Source: a bacterium (lineage in GTDB: Bacteria; Sumerlaeota; Sumerlaeia; UBA8349). From it: a DNA stretch of 5,790 bases. Each line of letters begins with the position of its first letter. The first letter of the stretch is position 1. The position numbers were made by a program, and so were the translations under genes. The DNA lies in contig JABMPG010000247.1 in the NCBI GenBank assembly GCA_013203855.1, forward strand, positions 1 to 5,790, written 5' to 3'. Positions 1-5,790 of this stretch are shown here, one piece after another. A model generated the notes under the pieces. That model did no database searches, had not been told where the DNA came from, and saw nothing but the letters and a program-made list of their open reading frames with translations.

Positions 1-1
1 C

Positions 2-1231
2 CCTTGTCTGGCGCTCTGGTGCGGCAACAATGAGCTCGAACAGGGCAGCGTCGGCGACGTCTGGACTTGGCACGACATGAGTTGGGACGACTACAAGGCC
101 CTTTTCGATGATCTTCTCGGCCGTCTCGTCCGCGAGCACGATCCGGAGACCGATTACTGGCCCAGCAGCCCTCACAGTCCCGCGTGCGACCGGAAGGACT
201 ACAACAATCCCGGCTGCGGGGACGCCCACCTGTGGAGCGTGTGGCACGGTAAGCAGCCCTTCGAGTGGTACCGCACGACCACGCACCGGTTTTGCAGCGA
301 GTTTGGCTTTCAGTCTTTCCCGGAGCCTCTCACGGTCCAGGGGTTCACACAGCCCGAAGACCGCAACATCACCGCGTATGTCATGGAGCACCATCAGCGC
401 AGCGGGATCGGCAACACGACGATCATGCAGTATCTCCTGGATTGGTTCCGTTTGCCTGGGGATTTCGAGATGACTCTGTGGTTGAGCCAGATCACGCAGG
501 GGATGGCGATGAAGTATGCTATCGAGCACTGGCGGCGGAACATGCCCCGGAGTATGGGCGCCCTTTACTGGCAGCTCAATGACTGCTGGCCTGTGGCGAG
601 CTGGGCTTCCATCGATTATCACAATCGCTGGAAGGCTTTGCACTATATGGCCCGGTTGTTCTTCGATCGTGTTCTCGTTTCCGGGGTCGAAGATCTCGAG
701 AAAGGCACGGTCGACGTTCACATCACTAGCGACATTCTCGAGGCCCTTCAGGGCGACCTGCTCTGTGTCGTCACCTCGGTTGGTGGCGAGACGCTTTTGG
801 AGAAGGAGACCCCGATCAAGATCGCCCCCAATTCCAGCCATCTCGTGCATACGCTTGACTTGAGGAGATTGATCGAGGAGCGGGGAGTGCGGGATCTGGT
901 GGTCTGGCTGGAACTGAAGGTTGACGGCAAAGTCGTCTCGACGAATCTGGTCCACTTTGCCCGGCCCAAGCACCTCGAACTGCAGGATCCCCGGTTCGCC
1001 GCGGCTTTCGAGAAGATGGGGGAGCGGCAGTTCCGACTGTCCCTTTTGTGCGAGGCTCCGGCTCTCTGGACCTGGATCGAGATCGAGGGCTGCGATGCGC
1101 GTCTGACTGACAACTTTTTTCACCTGCGGCCGGGCGTGCGGAAGGAGTTGGTGATCGAGACGGTGAAGCCCCTGGACGAGGCGAAGTTCCGCGAACGGCT
1201 TCATGTGCGGAGTTTGGTGGATACTTACTAA
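2..1231 (+). CDS. Beta-mannosidase, glycoside hydrolase family 2 (5' end cut by window)
   Basis: This is the C-terminal 409 residues of a retaining exo-beta-mannosidase (EC 3.2.1.25), which releases mannose from the non-reducing ends of beta-mannosides. The reading frame is open from base 2, well before the first internal ATG at 77, so the gene is truncated by the window and 77 is not its start. Visible residues 5-11 read LWCGNNE, the family motif ending in the acid/base Glu (bases 32-34). Then come WPSSPHS, GDAHLWSVWHG and RFCSEFGFQSFPEP, with the nucleophile Glu at visible residue 100 (bases 299-301). Substrate-site signatures GALYWQLND (186-194) and SIDYHNRWKALHY (203-215) close the TIM barrel. 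The remaining ~190 residues are beta-rich, as expected for the C-terminal Ig-like domains. Full-length relatives are about 800-850 residues, so roughly half is visible. Localisation cannot be judged without the N-terminus. A beta-glucuronidase or beta-galactosidase is unlikely given the WCGNNE and SEFGFQS pair. Confidence 0.95.
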   Translation, partial: PCLALWCGNNELEQGSVGDVWTWHDMSWDDYKALFDDLLGRLVREHDPETDYWPSSPHSPACDRKDYNNPGCGDAHLWSVWHGKQPFEWYRTTTHRFCSEFGFQSFPEPLTVQGFTQPEDRNITAYVMEHHQRSGIGNTTIMQYLLDWFRLPGDFEMTLWLSQITQGMAMKYAIEHWRRNMPRSMGALYWQLNDCWPVASWASIDYHNRWKALHYMARLFFDRVLVSGVEDLEKGTVDVHITSDILEALQGDLLCVVTSVGGETLLEKETPIKIAPNSSHLVHTLDLRRLIEERGVRDLVVWLELKVDGKVVSTNLVHFARPKHLELQDPRFAAAFEKMGERQFRLSLLCEAPALWTWIEIEGCDARLTDNFFHLRPGVRKELVIETVKPLDEAKFRERLHVRSLVDTY

Positions 1232-1442
1232 CGGCTTGTCACCTGATGTGAGAAGTCTTGGTGGCACACAGTCGCCCTTGGCACTATCGGCCAATGTTGT
1301 TTGCTCATTCCGGAATCGATCTTGAGGAGGATATCTGGCACCCTTTGAACGCTTGACTGGCGAGGGCGTCGGTCTCACACTTGGGGGGCTGGACGGCCTG
1401 GCCTCAGTGGGCTTTGGCGACTGGGGCAGAGGCCGCTTCCGG
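1232..1442. other. Intergenic region between mannosidase and permease genes
   Basis: The first ~110 bp are visibly less GC-rich than the flanking genes. They contain a weak 5-bp inverted repeat (TTGGC/GCCAA, 1278-1282 and 1290-1294) followed by only a short T-rich stretch, which is not a convincing terminator. A 10-bp palindrome ATTCCGGAAT lies at 1307-1316. A strong Shine-Dalgarno-like GAGGAGG lies at 1324-1330, but no ATG, GTG or TTG in an open frame follows at normal spacing. The permease reading frame is open here from 1326, after a TGA at 1323-1325, with TTG at 1353 and CTG at 1335, so a longer permease N-terminus cannot be excluded. I found no good sigma-70 promoter. Confidence 0.5.
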
Positions 1443-2756
1443 ATGATTTATGTGGCTATTGGAATGAATCGAATGCATCTCACCTCCGCCTGGCATCTCG
1501 TCCTCCTCTCCTTGCGAGCGCGGTGGCGATCCAATCTTTGGGTGGCGGTCGGAATGGCCGTGGGCATGCTGGCCCTGGGCGCGGCCATTCTCGGCGGCGT
1601 GGGGTTCGGCCGCTCTCTCAGCCGCCATCTCAGCGATCTGGTTCCCGAGAGCCGGGTTCTGCTTCGTCCCCGGTCCGCCAATCTTTTCTGGATCAAGGTC
1701 GACACCGGCCGGATCACGCCGGAGACGGTCGCGCTGGTTCAGGATCTGAAAGGGGTGCGGCGGGTTTCACCCGAGGCGTCCATTCGTTTTCCCGTCAGTG
1801 TCGAGGCGGAGTTTCTCGGCAGCGGTTTTCAGTCCGATGTGGCCGTGACCGGCGTGGAAGCCTGGGTTCTAGGAGAGGATGCACCCGAAGGTTTTGAGTA
1901 CCGGCCGGGTGGGGCGCTTCCGTGCGTTCTGGCGAGTTATTTTCTTGATCTATACAACATGACCCTTGCCGAGGGCGGCGGCATGCCCAAACTGAGTCGG
2001 GGGGCTGCCCTGGGACGGGAGTTCGATCTGATTTTGGGAGAATCGACTCTGCGAATGGGACGGGCCTTCAACGAAGGCGATACGATCCGCCGTGTGTCCT
2101 GCCGACTCGGCGGGCTGACGAGCAATCCGAATCTTCTGGGGCTCATTGTCCCGCTTGAGGCGGTCGAGACCTTCAACGCGTGGCACGGCGCGGAAGAGAA
2201 GATCTACCAGAGCCTGCATGTCGAGTTGGCGTCTCCGGACGCTATCGCGGATATCGAGCCCCGCTTGGCTGACCTCGGGCTGGAACTGGTGGACACGACC
2301 GCGACCTGGCGGCGAGCGGTCTATTTTGTGAAACTGGTCGGGTGGGGCTTTGTTGGTTTCGGGTTTCTGGTTTTCGGTCTTGCCGTGGCCTATCTCATGT
2401 CATCGGTGAACTGGACTTTGGCCAGACGCCGCCGCGAGCGTGGCATCATGCAGGCTGTGGGTGCGTCGCGGCGGATCGTGACGATTCTCCTGACTGCGGA
2501 GACGGCATTGGTGAGCGGAGCAGGCATTCTCGCTGGCCTGGTGGGTTCCGGGGTCATCTTTCACTTTCTCAACGCCTGGTACGAGGCCTGGCGGAGCGGG
2601 AGAGAGTATCTTCCGCGCGACCTGGTGTACCTCCCGTGGCCCTGGCTGGCGCTGGCGGGCGCGGCTTGCTGGGTTGGCGCGATCGCCCTGGCGATGAGGC
2701 GTATCCGGAGAGAGACGAGGGCGACGATTTCTTCTCATTTGGGGAGGATGGATTAG
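1443..2756 (+). CDS. FtsX/MacB-type ABC transporter permease
   Basis: This is a 437-residue inner-membrane permease with the four-helix MacB/FtsX layout. TM1 is at about residues 33-56 and a large extracytoplasmic domain at about 57-295. TM2 is at about 296-320, TM3 at about 347-376 and TM4 at about 397-417. After TM2 comes the cytoplasmic coupling segment RRRRERGIMQAVGASRRIV (328-346), matching the family pattern R-E-x-G-I-x-x-A-x-G-A-S. Such permeases pair with a MacB- or LolD-like ATPase and act by mechanotransmission in export, lipoprotein release or envelope processes. No ATPase is encoded in this window, so the substrate is unknown. The start is uncertain: ATG at 1443 has a weak AGAGG 10 nt upstream, and ATGs at 1464 and 1473 are alternatives. 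TTG at 1353 would add a Gly-rich, non-hydrophobic 30 residues. The family call is firm; the start and role are not. Confidence 0.85.
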   Translation: MIYVAIGMNRMHLTSAWHLVLLSLRARWRSNLWVAVGMAVGMLALGAAILGGVGFGRSLSRHLSDLVPESRVLLRPRSANLFWIKVDTGRITPETVALVQDLKGVRRVSPEASIRFPVSVEAEFLGSGFQSDVAVTGVEAWVLGEDAPEGFEYRPGGALPCVLASYFLDLYNMTLAEGGGMPKLSRGAALGREFDLILGESTLRMGRAFNEGDTIRRVSCRLGGLTSNPNLLGLIVPLEAVETFNAWHGAEEKIYQSLHVELASPDAIADIEPRLADLGLELVDTTATWRRAVYFVKLVGWGFVGFGFLVFGLAVAYLMSSVNWTLARRRRERGIMQAVGASRRIVTILLTAETALVSGAGILAGLVGSGVIFHFLNAWYEAWRSGREYLPRDLVYLPWPWLALAGAACWVGAIALAMRRIRRETRATISSHLGRMD

Positions 2757-2769
2757 GGGAAGACGAGGA

Positions 2770-2789
2770 GCCGGGAGTGCGTACCCGGC
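2770..2789 (+). terminator. Possible terminator hairpin after permease gene
   Basis: GCCGGG (2770-2775) and CCCGGC (2784-2789) form a perfect 6-bp GC stem around an 8-nt loop, starting 14 nt after the permease stop. The sequence that follows is pyrimidine-rich (ctgccctatccttt) but is not a real T tract. It could be a weak intrinsic terminator or only a transcript-stabilising 3' hairpin. Confidence 0.3.
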
Positions 2790-2984
2790 CTGCCCTATCC
2801 TTTCTCGAAAGTTCGCTTGCGATGGGGTGCGTCGCCTCTTGCGAGTGCTGAAGTCATTCTCCTATCGCGCAATTGCTTTTGAGAGTCGGTATAGCGCGTC
2901 AAGTGTTTCGTGAGATCCCGGGGGAGGATTCGTAGAGCGCTTTCTTATGTTGCGTAACTTCCGTTAGAAGGGGTGAGAATTGTG

Positions 2985-3013
2985 TTTCCATTTTTGGGCG
3001 GATTCGATATAGA
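2985..3013 (+). promoter_or_regulatory. Candidate sigma-70-type promoter for Na+/Pi cotransporter
   Basis: TTTCCA (2985-2990, four of six matches to TTGACA) is followed after exactly 17 nt by TATAGA (3008-3013, four of six matches to TATAAT). Transcription would begin near 3020, inside or just beside the palindrome AAGGCGCCTT (3015-3024), and leave a leader of roughly 90 nt. It is the best-spaced pair I found in the gap, but both boxes are imperfect and the match is by eye only. Confidence 0.35.
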
Positions 3014-3062
3014 AAAGGCGCCTTGGGGCAGAGTATCGGACTGTCTTGTCGGCCCTTCATGC

Positions 3063-3077
3063 CTCCCTTTCAGGGAG
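3063..3077 (+). other. Small hairpin in leader of Na+/Pi cotransporter mRNA
   Basis: CTCCCT (3063-3068) and AGGGAG (3072-3077) pair perfectly as a 6-bp stem with a 3-nt loop TTC. It lies 20 nt upstream of the Shine-Dalgarno sequence and is not followed by a T run, so it is not an intrinsic terminator. It could influence translation or mRNA stability, or be chance. Confidence 0.3.
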
Positions 3078-3097
3078 CGGGGCTAAAACGAGTTATT

Positions 3098-3101
3098 GGA
3101 G
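3098..3101 (+). promoter_or_regulatory. Ribosome binding site that fixes the Na+/Pi cotransporter start
   Basis: GGAG (within TTGGAG) ends 8 nt before ATG 3110. The only longer option is TTG at 3023, which would add 29 residues with no hydrophobic or family-like character. The family begins a few residues before the first GGLGVFLLGM-type segment, which also favours 3110. Confidence 0.65.
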
Positions 3102-3109
3102 TATCCTAT

Positions 3110-4798
3110 ATGCAAGCCGGGTCTATTGTTGAGACGCTATTTATGGTATTGGGAGGGCTGGGGGTTTTTCTTCTGGGCATGAAGAATATGTCTGAGGGAA
3201 TGCAGGCTATTGCGGGGAGCAAGCTCCGCCGGCTGATCGGCGCGGTCACCAACAATCGGCTCATCGCCTGTGGCGTCGGCACTTTGGTCACGTGCCTGAT
3301 CCAATCGAGTTCGGTGACCACTGTGATGGTGGTCGGCATGGTTAACGCCGGGATTATGACGTTGACCCAGGCGGTTGGGGTTATTCTTGGGGCGAATGTG
3401 GGCACGACGATCACGGGCTGGATTCTGGTTCTCAAGGTCAGCAAGTATGGCCTTCCCTTGCTGGGGGTCGCGGCGCTGGTCTACCTTTTCTCCTCGCGGG
3501 AGCGCCTGCGTTACACCGCCATGGTCTTCCTGGGCCTGGGTATGGTGTTCTTCGGTCTGGAACTCATGAAGGACGGTTTCGAGCCGATCGGCAATCTGCC
3601 CGCGTTTCAGGAGTGGTTCATTCGGTTTACGCCGGACAGCTACTTTGGTGTGATAAAGTGCGCGCTGGTGGGGGCCGTCCTGACTGCTATCATTCAGTCT
3701 TCATCCGCCACGCTGGGGATCACGATGGGGCTGGCCTATGTGGGAGTTATCAAGTTTGAGGCCGCGGCCGCCTTGGTTCTTGGGGAGAATATCGGGACGA
3801 CGATCACGGCCTATCTGGCCTCTCTGGGCGCTTCCACCAACGCTAAGCGCGCGGCCTATGCCCACATGCTGGTGAATGTTCTTGGGGTTCTTTGGATTAC
3901 GGCGATCTTCGGCTGGTACATTCTTCTGATCCGAGAAATGCTGGGAGCGGTCGGGGTGTTCCCGGACGTTGCGAGTCTTGAGAACGGGGAGGAGACTTTT
4001 CCCAGCGCGATGAAGGCTATCGCTCTGACGCATACTGGTTTCAATGTTATCAACGCGATGATCTTCTTGCCTGCGATGCCTTTTCTGGCGCGTTTCCTGA
4101 CCCGCATCGTGCCCGAGAAGCATCTCGAGACTCCCCATCTGACCTTTATCGACGTGCGGATGCTCGATACTCCTGCCATCGGCATTCAGCAGTCTTGGGA
4201 TGTGATTCTCCGCATGGGCGAGGATGTGCGTCGCATGATGTTTCTCTTGCGTGATTCGATCGCCGAAGAGGAGTCGAACCAGGCCCGCGAGAAGGAGATC
4301 TTTCATCTCGAGGAAGTTCTCGATCTCGTCCAGAAGGAGGTTGTGGAGTTTCTGAGCGATCTGCTGTCCGGCACAGTGACGCACGATGTGATGGACAATG
4401 GCCGCTGGCAGTTGCGTTTGGCTGACGAGTTCGAGACGATTGGCGACTATATTCGCAATATTCTGAAGCTGAATCTGAAACGGAAGGAAAACGCCCAGGA
4501 GCTCTCGGAGGATGGGCGGCGGGAGCTGCTGGACCTTCATGACCGGGTGGCGGCGTACATGAACCGAATCGTGGATGCGGTCAAGGGAGAGGATCGGGAA
4601 GTGCTCAAGGATGCCCGTCGTGAGGGCGCCGATGTGACGCGGCTGATGAAACACTACCGTTCCTTGCACCTTTCCCGGGTCGAGAATGGTCAGGTCGCGC
4701 CGTTGACGAGTCTGATTTACACTGACATACTGAATTCCTATCGGCGCATCAAGGATCACGGGGTGAATATCGCGGAAGTTCTGGGGGGTGAGAAGTAA
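3110..4798 (+). CDS. Na+/phosphate cotransporter, NptA/YjbB type, with C-terminal PhoU-like domain
   Basis: This 562-residue inner-membrane protein couples sodium and inorganic phosphate transport. The N-terminal ~335 residues contain the two inverted Na/Pi-cotransporter repeats of this family. Each has a QSSS motif (65-68 in CLIQSSSVTT; 196-199 in AIIQSSSATL) followed by a G-x-N-x-G-T-T motif (94-100 GANVGTT; 225-231 GENIGTT). HTGFNVINA at 308-316 is also typical. I count roughly eight or nine hydrophobic segments, starting with GGLGVFLLGM near residue 15. From about residue 360 the protein is hydrophilic and helical, as in PhoU. It has one intact E-x-x-x-D motif (E442-D446 in FETIGDYIRN), while the second, RRIKDHGVNIAE, has Arg545 where the usual Glu sits. 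Length and architecture are normal for PhoU-fused bacterial members. Direction of transport (uptake or, as for E. coli YjbB, export) cannot be told from sequence. It appears to be transcribed alone. Confidence 0.95.
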   Translation: MQAGSIVETLFMVLGGLGVFLLGMKNMSEGMQAIAGSKLRRLIGAVTNNRLIACGVGTLVTCLIQSSSVTTVMVVGMVNAGIMTLTQAVGVILGANVGTTITGWILVLKVSKYGLPLLGVAALVYLFSSRERLRYTAMVFLGLGMVFFGLELMKDGFEPIGNLPAFQEWFIRFTPDSYFGVIKCALVGAVLTAIIQSSSATLGITMGLAYVGVIKFEAAAALVLGENIGTTITAYLASLGASTNAKRAAYAHMLVNVLGVLWITAIFGWYILLIREMLGAVGVFPDVASLENGEETFPSAMKAIALTHTGFNVINAMIFLPAMPFLARFLTRIVPEKHLETPHLTFIDVRMLDTPAIGIQQSWDVILRMGEDVRRMMFLLRDSIAEEESNQAREKEIFHLEEVLDLVQKEVVEFLSDLLSGTVTHDVMDNGRWQLRLADEFETIGDYIRNILKLNLKRKENAQELSEDGRRELLDLHDRVAAYMNRIVDAVKGEDREVLKDARREGADVTRLMKHYRSLHLSRVENGQVAPLTSLIYTDILNSYRRIKDHGVNIAEVLGGEK

Positions 4799-4801
4799 TC
4801 C

Positions 4802-5590
4802 TCAGCTTTTCCGGCGTCCATAGGCGTGCCGTGCCGCCTCCCGTGCTCCTTCTTCTTGCTGGTTGCGCTTGCCGTTTTTTCCGATCGCGTCGATCAGGAA
4901 TCCCGCCGCTTCCTCGGGGTCGTCGGATACGATCATGAGGTCGAGGTCTTCGGTCGAGATCTTGCCCTTGGCGAGCATGGTTTGTCTGAGCCAGTCCAGC
5001 AGGCCCTTCCAGTATGATGAATCGAAGAGGACGACGGGAAAGTTGCGGACCTTGCCGGTTTGGATCAGGGTGAGGGCTTCGAAGAGTTCGTCCATTGTTC
5101 CGAACCCGCCTGGGAAGATCACGAAGCCTTCGGCGTACTTCAGGAACATTGTTTTTCGCACAAAGAAGTAGTGGAACTGGACGCTGAGGTCGGTATATGG
5201 GTTGAGATGTTGTTCGAAAGGGAGTTCGATGTTCAGGCCGATGGAGCCGCTTCCGCCGAGCTGGGCGCCTTTGTTGGCCGCTTCCATGATCCCCGGTCCA
5301 CCCCCGGTGATGATGGAGAAACCTTTTTCGGACAAGAGGCGGCAGACCTCGACGGCGGACTTGTAGACGGGTGAGTCGGGTTCGATGCGGGCGGAACCGA
5401 AGACTGTGACCGCTCGGCCCGTCTCGGCCATCGCCTCGTATCCCTCTACGAACTCCGACAGAATCCGGAAGACTCGCCACGGGTCTGTCTGGGTGAAGTC
5501 TTTTTCCGACTCGAGGAATCGTTCATCGGCGGTGGGGCGGCTCGCCTGCCCGGATGTGGTACGATTTCCCTCATGCTTGACGATTCTCAT
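4802..5590 (-). CDS. LOG family protein (nucleoside 5'-monophosphate phosphoribohydrolase-like)
   Basis: This 262-residue cytosolic protein belongs to the Lonely Guy (LOG, TIGR00730-like) Rossmann-fold family. Characterised members hydrolyse the N-glycosidic bond of nucleotide monophosphates (cytokinin riboside monophosphates, AMP and others) to base plus ribose 5-phosphate. A charged ~55-residue N-terminal extension precedes the core, which starts at AVTVFGSARI (GSAR, 65-68). Then come GGGPGIMEAAN (96-106), RKTMF (145-149, with the catalytic-type Arg145) and the diagnostic PGGFGTMDELFE (160-171, with the catalytic-type Glu168), so it should be active. The last ~25 residues are a highly charged tail. 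The start at 5590 has AAAGGA 5 nt upstream; the longer ATG at 5683 is rejected because the best promoter lies inside that extension. The stop is only 3 bp from the opposing transporter stop. The true substrate is unknown; older annotations call such proteins putative lysine decarboxylase, which is unsupported for this family. Confidence 0.93.
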   Translation of the reverse strand: MRIVKHEGNRTTSGQASRPTADERFLESEKDFTQTDPWRVFRILSEFVEGYEAMAETGRAVTVFGSARIEPDSPVYKSAVEVCRLLSEKGFSIITGGGPGIMEAANKGAQLGGSGSIGLNIELPFEQHLNPYTDLSVQFHYFFVRKTMFLKYAEGFVIFPGGFGTMDELFEALTLIQTGKVRNFPVVLFDSSYWKGLLDWLRQTMLAKGKISTEDLDLMIVSDDPEEAAGFLIDAIGKNGKRNQQEEGAREAARHAYGRRKS

Positions 5591-5595
5591 GTTAT

Positions 5596-5601
5596 TCCTT
5601 T
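5596..5601 (-). promoter_or_regulatory. Ribosome binding site that fixes the LOG gene start
   Basis: On the minus strand AAAGGA lies 5 nt upstream of the ATG at 5590-5588. This supports the 262-residue form over the 293-residue form starting at 5683, whose extra residues do not resemble the family. Confidence 0.65.
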
Positions 5602-5641
5602 CCACGGCGATTACAATGCGCCCGAAGATCCACACTGGCCT

Positions 5642-5670
5642 ATTATAGACAGCAGCAGTCGCCTTGCCAC
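5642..5670 (-). promoter_or_regulatory. Promoter of LOG gene with perfect -10 box
   Basis: On the minus strand the -35-like GTGGCA (5670-5665, four of six matches to TTGACA) is followed after 17 nt by a perfect TATAAT (5647-5642). Transcription would start near 5635, giving a leader of about 45 nt before the ATG at 5590. A second AT-rich hexamer, TATAAA (5702-5697), lies further upstream but lacks a -35 partner. Confidence 0.5.
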
Positions 5671-5737
5671 AAAAACAGGGCACGACGCCGGGGTCATTTA
5701 TAGGTTACACAGGTGAGGGGGGAGAGAGACGGGAAAC
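5671..5737 (-). other. Spacer between tRNA-Ile and LOG promoter, with a weak terminator-like element
   Basis: Reading the minus strand away from the tRNA, a pyrimidine-rich stretch follows the CCA end. Next comes a weak 4-bp stem with one G-U pair (5689-5679, GGCG-TCG-TGCC), then CTG and a run of five T (5675-5671). It could end the tRNA transcript, but the stem is too short to be convincing. No tRNA-Ala or rRNA sequence is present in this spacer. Confidence 0.25.
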
Positions 5738-5790
5738 TGGTGGGCCTAGATGGACTCGAACCATCGACCTCGCGCTTATCAGGCGCGCGC
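5738..5790 (-). tRNA. tRNA-Ile (anticodon GAU), 5' part beyond window
   Basis: The visible 53 nt cover the 3' two-thirds of the gene. From the 3' end there is an encoded CCA (5740-5738), discriminator A (5741) and the acceptor 3' strand TAGGCCC (5748-5742). The T arm follows, with 5-bp stem GATGG/CCATC and loop TTCGAGT (5765-5749), then a 5-nt variable loop (5770-5766). The anticodon stem CGCGC/GCGCG (5787-5783 and 5775-5771) encloses the loop CTGATAA, with anticodon GAT at 5780-5778. The D arm and acceptor 5' strand lie past the window edge. The sequence closely matches the widespread bacterial tRNA-Ile(GAU), which reads AUC/AUU codons and is often found in the 16S-23S rRNA spacer. Confidence 0.93.

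Larger units (their letters stand above)
2757..3109. other. Gene-free 353-bp intergenic region upstream of Na+/Pi cotransporter
   Basis: I see no credible gene here on either strand; the open frames that enter it are shadows of the permease or a non-conserved upstream extension of the transporter frame. From left to right it holds the GC hairpin at 2770-2789, about 190 bp with no recognisable element, a candidate promoter at 2985-3013, the palindrome AAGGCGCCTT at 3015-3024, and a hairpin at 3063-3077. The transporter's Shine-Dalgarno lies at 3098-3101. No riboswitch class, tRNA or known small RNA was recognised by eye. Confidence 0.6.

Noticed and set aside
1307..1316. Palindrome ATTCCGGAAT as a possible operator
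   Set aside because: Perfect 10-bp palindromes are expected several times by chance in 5.8 kb, and no promoter could be placed around it.
2816..2844. Direct repeat CTTGCGA at 2816-2822 and 2838-2844, spaced 22 bp
   Set aside because: Seven-base repeats are expected by chance in a gap of this size, and there is no third copy or associated promoter.
2342..2851. A 169-codon plus-strand open frame overlapping the permease 3' end and entering the intergenic gap
   Set aside because: It overlaps the TM2-TM4 coding region of the permease out of frame and has no hydrophobic or domain pattern of its own.
3041..3058. Possible Pho box (CTGTCTT-like) ahead of the phosphate transporter
   Set aside because: Only the first 7-bp unit resembles CTGTCAT; the second unit after the 4-nt spacer does not match. 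It also lies downstream of the candidate promoter.
3701..4759. A 352-codon open frame on the minus strand inside the Na+/Pi cotransporter
   Set aside because: It lies wholly antisense to a gene with clear family motifs. Its product is rich in His, Gln and Arg with no recognisable domain, as expected from reading the complement of real codons.
4749..5480. A 243-codon minus-strand open frame overlapping the LOG gene in another frame
   Set aside because: The LOG frame carries all conserved motifs. This one gives an Arg/Pro-rich product without family features, a shadow caused by GC-rich codons.
5591..5683. Upstream extension of the LOG gene to an ATG at 5683
   Set aside because: The extra 31 residues are not family-like, a well-placed Shine-Dalgarno precedes 5590, and the TATAAT promoter would lie within the extension.
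1..5790. Mobile elements, CRISPR arrays, toxin-antitoxin or defence genes
   Set aside because: No transposase or integrase motifs, regularly spaced repeats, or small paired genes were found on either strand. The tRNA 3' end shows no attached repeat or integrase gene within the window.

Overview
The window is a moderately GC-rich stretch of a bacterial chromosome. It holds four protein genes and one partial tRNA gene. The proteins suggest a Gram-negative heterotroph that degrades polysaccharides: a mannan-type glycosidase, a MacB/FtsX-type permease with a large extracytoplasmic domain, a Na+/phosphate symporter fused to a PhoU-like domain, and a long-form LOG nucleotide hydrolase. This mix would fit the Planctomycetes-Verrucomicrobia-Chlamydiae group or a neighbouring phylum, but that placement is a weak inference because no marker gene is complete here.

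Layout, left to right. Positions 2-1231 (+) are the C-terminal half of a glycoside hydrolase family 2 beta-mannosidase; both catalytic glutamates lie inside the window. About 210 bp later comes an FtsX/MacB-type permease (best start 1443, end 2756, +) with no ATPase partner in view. A gene-free 353-bp gap (2757-3109) follows. It contains a possible terminator, a plausible promoter and a short leader with a hairpin. Then comes the Na+/Pi cotransporter (3110-4798, +). A LOG-family gene (5590-4802, -) meets it tail to tail with 3 bp between the stops, and has a good promoter with a perfect TATAAT box. The window ends inside a tRNA-Ile(GAU) gene on the minus strand, upstream of the LOG gene.

The genes do not form an evident pathway or operon. 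The mannosidase and permease are separated by about 210 bp, the transporter appears to have its own promoter, and the LOG gene is on the opposite strand. I see no mobile element, CRISPR array, toxin-antitoxin pair or defence locus, and no convincing new system. The points worth a second look are modest: the missing ATPase and uncertain N-terminus of the permease, the transporter's leader, the near-touching convergent stops, the altered second metal motif of the PhoU-like domain, and a tRNA-Ile(GAU) not followed by tRNA-Ala or 23S rRNA.
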